A stretch of DNA of 64,000 nt, taken from assembly GCF_002157835.1 (NCBI RefSeq), contig NZ_CP020809.1:1302001-1366000 (forward strand), in the 5' to 3' direction. Below are positions 24,234 to 32,253 of the stretch, piece by piece. The notes beneath the pieces were generated by a model. It saw only the letters and a list, made by a program, of their open reading frames with translations. It made no database searches and was not told the origin of the DNA. This DNA comes from Mycobacterium dioxanotrophicus. Its GTDB lineage: Bacteria > Actinomycetota > Actinomycetes > Mycobacteriales > Mycobacteriaceae. The position numbers were made by a program, and so were the translations under genes. Numbering within the stretch: position 1 is the first letter of the stretch; each line of letters opens with the position of its first letter.

Positions 24234-26039
24234 GTGGAGACGACACCCTTTGGCCACTATCAGCTGCGGAAGCTGATCGGCCGCGGCGGTATGGGCGAGG
24301 TCTACGAGGCCTTCGACACCAACACCGATCGCGTCGTCGCGCTCAAAGTACTGCCGGCGCATCTGGCCCAGGACGCCTCATTCCAGGAGCGCTTCCGCAA
24401 AGAATCGCACGCCGCGGCCGGCGTCAACGATCCCCATGTGGTGCCCATCCACGGCTTCGGCGAGATCGACGGCCGGCTGTATCTGGACATGCGCCTGATC
24501 GAGGGCCGCAACCTCGGGGCCATCCTGGCCAAGGCCGAACAACCGCTGAAACCGGCCTTCGCGGTGAGTCTCGTCGAGCAGGTTGCCGACGCCCTCGACG
24601 CCGCTCACCATGCGGGCCTGATCCATCGGGACGTCAAACCGTCGAACATCCTCATCACCGATCATGACTTCGTATATCTGATCGACTTCGGCCTGGCCCG
24701 CATGGCGGGCGAGGCCGGCATGACGACGGCAGGCAACACCCTGGGCACGCTGGCCTACATGGCGCCCGAGCGGTTCGAGTCGGCGGGCAAGACCGATCCG
24801 CGGTCGGACGTCTACGCGCTGGCGTGTGTGCTCTATGAATGCCTGACGGGCGCGCGGCCCTATCCGGTCGACAGCCTCGAACAGCAGATCGCCGGGCACA
24901 TGGTGCAGCCGGTGCCGCGGCCGTCGGCCACCGACCCCCGCCTGGCGGCGTTCGACGACGTCATCGCCAAGGGCATGGCCAAGAAGCCGGACAAGCGGTA
25001 TCAGACTGCGGGGGAACTGGCCGTCGCCGCCCGCGCTGCGCTCAGCGTCCCGGTGCGTATCACGGGCCGCTCCGGGCGCCATTCGGCCCAGCGGGTGAAG
25101 GCGAGGCCACGGGTCCGGTTGCCGCGCAAAGCACTTGCCATCGGGACGGCGACGGTGGTGGTGGCTGCCGTCTGTGCGGTCGGGGTGTGGCAGTTGCGCG
25201 GCGGCGACCGCGGGCCAGGGCTGGCCGACACGTCGTCGGCGGCCGGCCGGGTTGCTGAACCGTCCGGTGCGGTCCCGGAGATCGCCGCGACGGTGCCGCA
25301 GCAGATCCGCGACACCGGACGCCTGGTTATCGGCGTCAACGTGCCGTACGCACCGCTGGAGTTCAAGAACTCTGGCGGTGACCTGATCGGCTTCGACGTC
25401 GACCTGATGAAAGCGATGACGCGCGTCCTCGGGTTGGTGCCCGACTTCCGGGAGACGGGTTTCGACGGCGTCCTGCCTTCGGTGCGGGACGGCAATTTCA
25501 ACGTCGGGATGGCGGCGATGACCGATACCGCCGAGCGGGAACGGCAGGCCGACTTCGTCACCTATCTGAACGCGGGCACGCTGTGGGCGCAGCGCACCGG
25601 GTCGAGCGTGGACCCGACGGCGGCGTGCGGTCTGCGAGTGGCGGTGAAGTACGGCACGATTCAGGACACCAAGGAAATCCCGGCCAAGAGTGACACCTGT
25701 GTGGCGGCGGGCCTGTCGCCGATCCAGAAGGTGCAACTGACCCGTCAGGACGAGGTCACCGCCGCACTGGTCGCCGGGGACGCCGACGCGATGACGGCGG
25801 ATTCGCCGGTGACGGGGTTCGCGATCAAGCTCAGCGGCGGTGCCCTGCAGCCTGCCGGTGAGGTCTTCGACTCCGCGCCGTACGGCTGGCCGGTGGCCAA
25901 GGGTTCTGCGCTTGCCGAATCGTTACGGCAGGCCTTGGAGCAGATCATCGCGACCGGTGAATACCGCACCATCGTGAGCAAGTGGGGCCTGGACAAGGGC
26001 ATGATCGATCATCCGGTGATCAACGGCGCCCTGCACTGA
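24234..26039 (+). CDS. Ser/Thr protein kinase with periplasmic-binding-protein sensor
   Basis: A 601-residue receptor kinase starting at GTG 24234 after GAGAGGGAAA. The N-terminal kinase domain (about 7-265) has the glycine loop GRGGMGEVYEA, VALKVL lysine, catalytic HRDVKPSN and DFGLA, so it looks active. A juxtamembrane basic stretch leads to one TM helix (about 300-322). The outside domain (about 360-600) matches the bacterial family-3 solute-binding proteins (LVIGVNVPYAPLEF, GFDVDLMKAM, GMAAMTDTAERE, EYRTIVSKWG), which bind amino acids or related small ligands. The design implies direct ligand sensing by a mycobacterial STPK, unlike the PASTA sensor of PknB. A PknH-type sensor-domain lipoprotein gene converges on it. 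Confidence 0.9.
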   Translation: METTPFGHYQLRKLIGRGGMGEVYEAFDTNTDRVVALKVLPAHLAQDASFQERFRKESHAAAGVNDPHVVPIHGFGEIDGRLYLDMRLIEGRNLGAILAKAEQPLKPAFAVSLVEQVADALDAAHHAGLIHRDVKPSNILITDHDFVYLIDFGLARMAGEAGMTTAGNTLGTLAYMAPERFESAGKTDPRSDVYALACVLYECLTGARPYPVDSLEQQIAGHMVQPVPRPSATDPRLAAFDDVIAKGMAKKPDKRYQTAGELAVAARAALSVPVRITGRSGRHSAQRVKARPRVRLPRKALAIGTATVVVAAVCAVGVWQLRGGDRGPGLADTSSAAGRVAEPSGAVPEIAATVPQQIRDTGRLVIGVNVPYAPLEFKNSGGDLIGFDVDLMKAMTRVLGLVPDFRETGFDGVLPSVRDGNFNVGMAAMTDTAERERQADFVTYLNAGTLWAQRTGSSVDPTAACGLRVAVKYGTIQDTKEIPAKSDTCVAAGLSPIQKVQLTRQDEVTAALVAGDADAMTADSPVTGFAIKLSGGALQPAGEVFDSAPYGWPVAKGSALAESLRQALEQIIATGEYRTIVSKWGLDKGMIDHPVINGALH

Positions 26040-26042
26040 CGT

Positions 26043-26705
26043 TCAGAGAGAGTTGCGGCCGCCGATGGTCTTGGCCAACTGCACGACCTGGTTGTCGGTC
26101 ACGTCGGTGCCACTGATCCGCACGTCGACGACGACGTTGTCGGCGACCATGATCGCGCGCCGGTCGCCGTACCCGGGATAGTCCGGCCGTTCGTCGTGCG
26201 TCACGTCGACGCCGTCGATCCGTGCGGGAGCCGCCATGACGTATTGATAGGACTTGCTGCTGCCGCCCTCGGTCATGGACAGCGTGTCGCCCGCGCACTG
26301 CCGCCACAGCCCGACCGTCTTCGCCGCGACAGCGCGGGCGGCGGCAGGGGTGTCGAACATCGCGACCGCCTGGTCGATTTCCACACTGTCGGTGTCGTCG
26401 GCGAACTGGTTTTCGCGGAAGTTCGTGTACCCGGTGCCCTGGTACACCGAATCCATCGCGTTGCCGATGACGGGCACGCATTCCGGGCGCGACGCACGTT
26501 CGCCGGCATCGAGCTTGGCGGGTTGACGCAACGCCGTCTTCGACCGCAGGCCCGTGGTGCTCATGATGGTGTTGAGTTCGGATTCACTGGCCAGCATGCT
26601 GCCCAGGACGTCGACCTGAGGGGTGGCCACGTCGTGCACGGTGCGGGTGCACCCGGTCACCGCCAGCAGTCCGGCCAGAATCAGCATCGCACCGGCTTTG
26701 CTCAT
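26043..26705 (-). CDS. PknH-type sensor-domain lipoprotein
   Basis: A 220-residue predicted lipoprotein. The signal peptide ends in the lipobox LLAVTGC, with the lipidated Cys at about residue 19. The mature part matches the PknH-like extracellular sensor domain, with PECVPVIGNAMDSVYQGTGY, ADDTDSVEIDQAV and WRQCAGDTL; its two later cysteines probably form a disulfide. In M. tuberculosis this fold is the outer part of kinase PknH and also occurs, as here, in free-standing lipoproteins such as the LppH type. It converges on the Ser/Thr kinase with a 3-bp gap. Confidence 0.88.
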   Translation of the reverse strand: MSKAGAMLILAGLLAVTGCTRTVHDVATPQVDVLGSMLASESELNTIMSTTGLRSKTALRQPAKLDAGERASRPECVPVIGNAMDSVYQGTGYTNFRENQFADDTDSVEIDQAVAMFDTPAAARAVAAKTVGLWRQCAGDTLSMTEGGSSKSYQYVMAAPARIDGVDVTHDERPDYPGYGDRRAIMVADNVVVDVRISGTDVTDNQVVQLAKTIGGRNSL

Positions 26706-26774
26706 GAGCCCCCCTTCGGGTCCGGTGCTGATCCTAATCCCGCATCGCGGCCCGGCCCGGCGGCAATTTTCGCG

Positions 26775-27551
26775 TCAGACCAGTTCGGTGCCCGGTGCCG
26801 GTGGAGGCACCACACCGCAGGCCGCGGCGAACTGCACGGGGTTGAGCCCGTCGGCGGAATTCATGTCGCAACTCCCGAAAGGCGGTGCGCCCTCGGGCAA
26901 TCCACCGCCGAAGCCGCTGCCGTCGGTGTACTGGTGGGCGACCTTGCCGGGATACGGCGGGTTGCTGCCGTAGGCAGCGATGATGAGGCGCAGGCCGGTC
27001 GGCTTGCTGCGCCACATGGCGTTGAGGTCGTAGATATTGCCGTACCCGATGATCCGGGCCGGATTTCCGGCGTAGTCGGCGAGGTTCCAGTACAGCTGGT
27101 TGATCCAGGAGGATCCGTCGCCCGTCGGGTTGCCGCCCTGTTCGACGTCGAGCATGAGTGCGACGCGGGGATGCAGCCCACCGTTGGCGTCGATCATGGT
27201 CCGCACGGTGTTGGCATTGGCCTGCCAATTGGGCCTGCAGTAGGTGTAGACGATGCCGAACACCAATTTGCCGTCGTCGAGCGCCTTGCGCATCCAGGCA
27301 TAGTTGGCGGCGAAATTATGGTCGCGGTAGGTGCCGTCACTGACCCGGATCGACAGCACCGCGTACGGATAGCTGTCGTCGACCACCCGCTGAAACTCCG
27401 AGACGTCGGCAAAAAGGGTGTCGGTGACCGGCACAACCGCGGCGGTCAATTCTTCCTGTGGAGATTTGCGGCGGCGCGGATGAGTCGAGCGCGACTGTCG
27501 TTCGGCGGGCGACCGGCCCGAGACCATCTGTTTCGCCACTCCGCTCGTCAT
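26775..27551 (-). CDS. GH25-like lysozyme-fold protein
   Basis: About 258 residues. After an Arg/Ser/Pro-rich N-terminus of about 45 residues, the chain begins a TIM-barrel-like fold with ADVSEFQ, SIRVSDGTYRDHNF, LVFGIVYTY and LMLDVEQGG. These are the positions of the conserved Asp and the D-x-E catalytic pair of glycosyl hydrolase family 25 muramidases; similar domains occur in mycobacteriophage LysA. No Sec signal peptide is visible, so export would need another route or the protein acts as a phage-derived lysin. The start is uncertain: ATG 27551 has GGCGGA upstream, while a TTG at 27578 would add nine residues. Confidence 0.68.
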   Translation of the reverse strand: MTSGVAKQMVSGRSPAERQSRSTHPRRRKSPQEELTAAVVPVTDTLFADVSEFQRVVDDSYPYAVLSIRVSDGTYRDHNFAANYAWMRKALDDGKLVFGIVYTYCRPNWQANANTVRTMIDANGGLHPRVALMLDVEQGGNPTGDGSSWINQLYWNLADYAGNPARIIGYGNIYDLNAMWRSKPTGLRLIIAAYGSNPPYPGKVAHQYTDGSGFGGGLPEGAPPFGSCDMNSADGLNPVQFAAACGVVPPPAPGTELV

Positions 27552-27629
27552 GCTTCCGCCACTGTCCACGTGGCCCAAACCGGGCCGCTACCACCAGGGT
27601 AGGTCGGAAATCCTGACGATGCACAGCCG

Positions 27630-28379
27630 CTACGCCTTGGCGTCGGCCTGCCGGTTGGCGAACACGAACTGGTACACGATGCCGCCGAGAGCGCCGCCGA
27701 CGAGCGGTGCCAGCCAGAACACCCACAGCTGCGCAGGGGCACCGTTGCCGTTGAAGAACGCCACACCCGTCGAGCGCGCCGGGTTCACCGAGGTATTGCT
27801 GATCGGGATCGCAACGAGGTGGATGAGGGTGAGCGACAAGCCGATTGCCAGCGGTCCGAAGCCTTTCGGCGCCCTGTCGTCCGTCGCGCCCAGGATCACG
27901 ATGAGGAAGAACGCCGTCAGCACGATTTCGGTGATCAGCACCGCCGCCAGTGAGTAGTGGCCGGGGGAGTGGGCGCCGTAGCCGTTGGCCGCCATGTTCC
28001 CGGTCGCGGTGAAACCCGGCTGGCCCTTGGCGATGACGAGTAGGAGCAGGCCGGCGATGAGGCCACCGACCACCTGCGCGATCCAGTAGCCGGGCAGGTC
28101 TTTCCACGGCAGCCGGCCGCCGACCGCCGCGCCCAGGGTGACCGCGGGGTTGAAGTGACCACCCGAGATGTGACCGACGGCGTACGCCATGGTCACCACG
28201 GTGAGCCCGAAAGCCAGTGCGACACCGAGAAATCCGATGCCCAGCTGATAGACGTTGCTGCCGTCTGCATCCTGGGCAATCTGTTTGGCGGCGAAAATCG
28301 CGCTGCCACAGCCACCGAAAACCAACCAGAAAGTTCCGAAGAGTTCAGCCCCGAGTTTGGAGATGAGTGAACTGTTCAC
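27630..28379 (-). CDS. aqpZ: Aquaporin Z
   Basis: A 249-residue major intrinsic protein with six membrane helices and both pore motifs: the first NPA in HFNPAV (N77) and the second in VNPARSTG. The residues [12 protein letters not shown] and the Arg after the second NPA are those of water-specific AqpZ rather than glycerol facilitators. It starts at GTG 28379 behind a GGGGG ribosome-binding site. The channel passes water across the plasma membrane. Neighbours on both sides are unrelated, so it is probably a single-gene unit. Confidence 0.93.
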   Translation of the reverse strand: MNSSLISKLGAELFGTFWLVFGGCGSAIFAAKQIAQDADGSNVYQLGIGFLGVALAFGLTVVTMAYAVGHISGGHFNPAVTLGAAVGGRLPWKDLPGYWIAQVVGGLIAGLLLLVIAKGQPGFTATGNMAANGYGAHSPGHYSLAAVLITEIVLTAFFLIVILGATDDRAPKGFGPLAIGLSLTLIHLVAIPISNTSVNPARSTGVAFFNGNGAPAQLWVFWLAPLVGGALGGIVYQFVFANRQADAKA

Positions 28380-28493
28380 GTGTTGTCCCCCTGTTCAACG
28401 AATGACCATTGACGAAAGGGTAAGGCCACGAAAGGAATTTACGATACCTGTTTATTATTTCGTTGCCGTACGTTGACTTTGAATTCCGATTGC

Positions 28494-30262
28494 TTACGGT
28501 TCGCCGCCGTCGGTGATTGCATTGGGCGCCAGTCCGCTTCCGGACATGAATTGCAGCAACGCATTGATCGCGACTTTCGCCGCGGTCAACTGCATGACTC
28601 GAGCCGACTTGGGGTCGTTGAACGGTTCGAGCCGGTTGATCACCGCGGAGACCTGGCTTTCGAAGTCGGTGACCTGATACCAGAGCCTGCTGTCATAGCC
28701 GAGATCCAGCAGTTTGCGGGCATGCTCGGCGGCCACCCGCATCATGAGTTTGTCGAGATTCGGTGCGGTTTCGGCGGATCCGTGCCCACTGGCCAGGGCG
28801 GCCGCCGTCGTCGCGGCGCCGGTACCGGCCAGACCGCTCACCATCGCCAAACCGCCCACCATGCCGCCGGGACCGAATGCGGCCAGTCCGCCGGCGACTG
28901 CGGCCGCGCCGAACGCACCGGCCGGGCCGCCACGGCCAACCCGACCGGCCCGGCCGCGATCAGCGCCACCCCGGCCGCGGCCGTGAGGACCCGGCCCCAC
29001 GGCACCCCGCTCTTACCGCTCACCGCGGCCTGCACGTCCTTGATCGCGGTGGCCACGGTCTTGCCGACGTCGCGGCGGAAGCCGAGCGCCTCGGCGATGT
29101 CCTCCAGCGCCTTGATCGGGGCGTCGCCGGTGTCGATCTCGTAGGGCGTGACGCAGTTGGTCAGGGCCAGCACCACGAGTTCGCCGATCGCCTCGTGCAG
29201 TTCCCATCGGTGCGGCAGGGCCGGCAGCCTCCCGGCGGCGAGTTCCTGGAGTTCCGGGGCGAGCAGCTGCCCGCCGGCCGCCTGCTGGGCAAGCTGGGCG
29301 GCCAGGTCGTCGCGCAGGATCTGCAGCGTCGCGCGATACCGGTCGGCACGCTCGGAATCCCTGATGTGCCGCGCGACAGCCTCACCGAAATGCTGCACCA
29401 ACAGTGCCGATGCCTCGGCTTCACTCATCCGCACCGCGATGTCGGTGCCTGTCGCGGCGGCCGGTTCCGCCTGCGGGTAGAGCGCGTCGGCGACCAGCCC
29501 GGCGACCGCGGGATCACCCAGATACGTGTCGGCCTGGTGCCCGCGCACAGTCAGCATGAAATCCTGTGCGCCGGGAAAGGTCGATGCCAAACCCCTTCCG
29601 CCCGTGACGATGTCACGCACGTTGAGGAAGTTCGACCAGTCGTCGACGCGGCTGTAGGGAAACCGTTTGAGCAGCCGCTCGCTGCCCTCGTGCAGGGCGC
29701 GGATGCCGGCCGGGCTGCCGATGGTGATGAATCGCCGCACATGCAACTGCTCGGGCAGGTGGTCGAGCAAATCGATCGCGATGACGCTGCCGAGGCTGTG
29801 GCCGATCAGCACGACCTCGCCGTCGTCGGGCAGGGCGTTGATGATGCGCAGCATGATCGCCGCACGCAGCCCATCACTGCCGATGTAGCGGCGGACCTGG
29901 TCGAGGTCGTACATGGACAGGTAGTCGACGACGGCGCCGGGTGCGGCGTTCCACACCGGGTCGGGGATCAGGTTGAACCCGTAGGTGCGCACCCCGAACT
30001 CTCGGCGCAGCAGGCGTTGCACCCGCGCCTGGCGGCGCTCGAACTCTCGGCGGGCCAGTGCGTCGTCCTTGGCCTTGTAGGTGATGGCCGGGAGCTTGGC
30101 GGAGATGCCGTCGGTCTTGAGCAGGTCGGCGTAGCGCGGTGCGAGCACGTCGGCGCGGTCGACCGGGTCGAACCCCGCCTGGGTCAGGCCCCGGTTGAGG
30201 CCGTCGAGCCAGTCGTAGTCGCGGTTTCCGTCTCCGATGCCGTGCAGGAAGACGACGTGCAT
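28494..30262 (-). pseudogene. Alpha/beta-hydrolase family protein interrupted by a frameshift
   Basis: The frame starting at ATG 30262 encodes an alpha/beta hydrolase: HGIGDGNRDYDW near the N-terminus, nucleophile elbow GHSLGS (LIGHSLGSVIAIDLL), and a central helical region. It runs to about 28930, where the frame degenerates into Arg/Pro/Trp-rich sequence and stops at 28838. The sensible continuation (Gly/Ala-rich segment, then PNLDKLMMRVAAEHARKLLDLGY to the stop at 28494) is in another frame. Adding one G in the GC-rich run around 28922-28930 would restore a protein of about 589 residues. The break is therefore a single-base deletion, either a real inactivating mutation or a sequencing error; a truncated active hydrolase is also possible. 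The restored C-terminus carries a short hydrophobic segment. Confidence 0.7.
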
Positions 30263-30366
30263 TGTTCAGCTCCTGATCGCGGTGTGGTGTCGCCACCACG
30301 TTAGTGATCGGTAAGGGCCTGGCGCTGGCTACGATCAACCAACTTTGGACGGCTGAGGAGAGCGAT

Positions 30367-31026
30367 ATGGCGCGGATGCACGTGACGGGTCTGCTCGCGG
30401 CGGCCGCCGCAGCATGTGTGGTGCTGGCCGGCTGCGGCAGCAGCGATTCCTCGGGCGCGCCCAGTTCGACGCCCGCAGCCGCCGGGCCGGAGCGGGTGGT
30501 GCTGAAACCCGTTGACGCCAAGGGCAACATGCAGAGCGGCTGGTCGCAGGACGAGAGCCACCGCGACACCCCTGTCGACTGCTGGGGCTCGTCGCCGTAT
30601 GACGTCGGCACCGGGATCCGCTGGTGCGGCGGCACCGCGGACTCGGGCGATGCCTGCTGGCCGACCGAAAACGGCACGGCGGTGCTGTGTCTGGCCGATC
30701 CGTTCAGCACCACGCTCTATCTCCGCAACGCCACGGGATTGGGCGACCCGACCGAGCCGCGCAGCGGTGACGCCGTCCCGATGGCGCTGGCACTCGATGA
30801 CGGGACCCAGTGCCGTGCCGTGATCGGCGGAGCCTGGGGTCAGCGCGGCGCTCCGGCCTACACCTGCGGCAAAGGGCCTGCTCTGATGGGCATCTGGGGA
30901 ACGTCACCCGACGACGCGTCAGGAATCCACCGCGGGCCCGACGGCTGGACCGTCGAGGTCGGCACCGAGACGGGCACACCGACCAAACACACCGTCGCCA
31001 AGGCCTATTACGTCGGCATGGCCTAG
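30367..31026 (+). CDS. Uncharacterised secreted lipoprotein
   Basis: A 219-residue protein starting at ATG 30367 behind GAGGAG. The signal peptide ends in lipobox LAGC with the lipidated Cys at residue 23, followed by a Ser/Gly/Pro linker. The mature domain contains six or more cysteines (DCWGSSPYDVG, IRWCGG, DACWP, VLCLADP, QCRAVIGG, YTCGKG), suggesting several disulfides, and many Trp/Gly residues. This is a compact exported fold that I cannot assign. It is divergent from the frameshifted hydrolase by 104 bp. Confidence 0.78.
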   Translation: MARMHVTGLLAAAAAACVVLAGCGSSDSSGAPSSTPAAAGPERVVLKPVDAKGNMQSGWSQDESHRDTPVDCWGSSPYDVGTGIRWCGGTADSGDACWPTENGTAVLCLADPFSTTLYLRNATGLGDPTEPRSGDAVPMALALDDGTQCRAVIGGAWGQRGAPAYTCGKGPALMGIWGTSPDDASGIHRGPDGWTVEVGTETGTPTKHTVAKAYYVGMA

Positions 31027-31080
31027 GCACTTTCTCCCGCCACCTCCTCCCGCGCACCTTCCTCCCGCGCACCTTCCTCT

Positions 31081-31142
31081 CGCGAGCAGACACTCAGGTA
31101 CCCCGACACGCCGCGTTTCGCGTACCCATGTGTCTGTTCGCG
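31081..31142. repeat. Imperfect inverted repeat, intergenic repeat family copy 1
   Basis: Arms of about 21 bp (CGCGAGCAGACACTCAGGTAC and its imperfect complement) flank a loop containing CGACACGCCGCGTTTCGC. A clearly related, better-paired copy lies at 33798-33860. Both stand just upstream of the histidine-rich peptide cassettes, so they are part of the duplicated block. They could fold as a hairpin in RNA. Confidence 0.65.
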
Positions 31143-31157
31143 CAAGGTTCGGCGCCT

Positions 31158-31173
31158 TCCCCCGATCGGGGGA
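31158..31173. promoter_or_regulatory. 16-bp palindrome, putative operator of histidine-rich peptide gene (copy 1)
   Basis: TCCCCCGATCGGGGGA is a perfect palindrome located 129 bp before the ATG at 31303. The same 16 bp occur in front of the two paralogous genes at 33874 and 48731 at almost the same distance. That conservation marks a likely regulator site. Confidence 0.6.
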
Positions 31174-31302
31174 CAGCGGGTTCACCTGATGCGTGGGCCG
31201 GTCGGCCGATACTGACGCGTGTCGCAGTGGGGCATTCTTTTCTCAACACCGGATCACACCGGACGAGAACTTCAAAAGCCCACTGAGACAAAGGAACCGA
31301 TC

Positions 31303-31521
31303 ATGAGCCTCTCCTGCCGCATCGCCGCCGGATACGCCGCTGGTGTCACCCTCGTCGCCGCTCCGGTCCTCATCTTTCTCGGCGCTGCCTCCGCCCGCGC
31401 CGACGTCGCGCCCGTCAACACCGGTCCGTCGGTGAGCCATCACGAGACCTTCCCCGGCCAGCACAATTTCCCGCAGCCGGCCACCGCCGCGCATCATCAC
31501 CACCAGAACCACCACGCCTGA
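31303..31521 (+). CDS. Small secreted histidine-rich peptide, paralogue 1
   Basis: A 72-residue protein with ATG 31303 preceded by AAAGGAA. A Sec signal peptide (CRIAAGYAAGVTLVAAPVLIFLG core) ends at about ARA/D, leaving a mature peptide of about 40 residues rich in His: SVSHHETFPGQHNF and the end AAHHHHQNHHA. Such a composition suggests binding of zinc, copper or nickel at the cell surface or outside the cell, but no known metallothionein or chaperone family is recognised. Mature parts of paralogues 1 (31303) and 2 (34019) are almost identical; paralogue 3 (48874) is more diverged. The operator-like palindrome upstream and a strong hairpin downstream frame a single-gene unit. Confidence 0.75.
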   Translation: MSLSCRIAAGYAAGVTLVAAPVLIFLGAASARADVAPVNTGPSVSHHETFPGQHNFPQPATAAHHHHQNHHA

Positions 31522-31536
31522 TCGGCGTTGCCCGAG

Positions 31537-31559
31537 GAGCCCGGACAGTGTCCGGGCTC
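31537..31559 (+). terminator. Hairpin terminator after histidine-rich peptide 1
   Basis: GAGCCCGGACA, one base, then TGTCCGGGCTC forms a perfect 11-bp stem starting 16 bp after the stop codon. It is followed by TTCAC rather than a long U tract. The identical hairpin follows paralogue 2. It would also serve the convergent VOC gene in the opposite direction. Confidence 0.7.
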
Positions 31560-31573
31560 TTCACTTGTGCGGA

Positions 31574-32125
31574 TCACCCCTTGGGCAGGGTTCGCCGCGC
31601 CTGCAGGGTCACACCGGGCACGGTGTTGGCCAGGTCGGGCCGGCTCTTGGCGAAGCCGCGAATCGCGCGATAGAACGCCCACAGCTGCCGCGGCGTGGGC
31701 ATGGGCGGCACCCAGGCCAGCTCCCAGTGGATGCCGTTGATCGGGTCGTCGAAGAACACGCCGTAGTAGCCGGGCCAGTACTGGGGATACTCCTTGGGCT
31801 CATCGGTGACCGGGATTGCGCGTGGGATCAGGAACTCGCGATGAAAGCGGTCGATCTCCTTGCGGCCGCGGGCCCACAACGCGATGTGGTTGATGCCTAC
31901 GGCCTGGTCGGTGTGGGTCAGTTTTTCGCCGGTCCGGGCCGGCTGGATGCCGATATAGCTGTGTGGATTGACGAACCGCGTCATGTAGTAGATCGACTGA
32001 TATTCCATGTTCAAGCTCGAAAAGCTGTGATAGCCGAGCCATCCGAACATCGCGTCGTAGAACTCGATCGACGCGTCGTAATCCAGTACCGCGAACTCCA
32101 CGTGACTGACACCCCGCCAGCGCAT
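31574..32125 (-). CDS. VOC (glyoxalase/dioxygenase fold) family protein
   Basis: A 183-residue protein. The ATG at 32125 is preceded by GAGGAGGGG, which decides it over an upstream in-frame ATG. The chain shows the vicinal-oxygen-chelate pattern: HVEFAVLDYDASIEFYDAMFGWLG in the first betaalphabetabetabeta unit, then NHIALWARGRKEIDRF and GYYGVFFDDPINGIHWELAW in the second. Metal ligands would be the His of HVEF or NHIAL and the Glu of HWELAW. Members are isomerases, lyases, dioxygenases or resistance proteins; the substrate is not predictable. It lies back-to-back with the APC permease gene. Confidence 0.85.
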   Translation of the reverse strand: MRWRGVSHVEFAVLDYDASIEFYDAMFGWLGYHSFSSLNMEYQSIYYMTRFVNPHSYIGIQPARTGEKLTHTDQAVGINHIALWARGRKEIDRFHREFLIPRAIPVTDEPKEYPQYWPGYYGVFFDDPINGIHWELAWVPPMPTPRQLWAFYRAIRGFAKSRPDLANTVPGVTLQARRTLPKG

Positions 32126-32253
32126 CGCCCCTCCTCGCACGTCGACTCCTTAGACATTCGCACAAACTTGCCGGTTCAGGATGTGCCTCGATGCGGCTGG
32201 TGCGCAGCCACGGCGTTCGTCAGGATTGGGCCACTTCGGCTCAAGGAGGAAAT

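Noticed and set aside
28763..30304. Rightward 513-codon frame opposite the frameshifted hydrolase
   Set aside because: No motif or ribosome-binding site; the GHSLGS elbow and family features are on the leftward strand.
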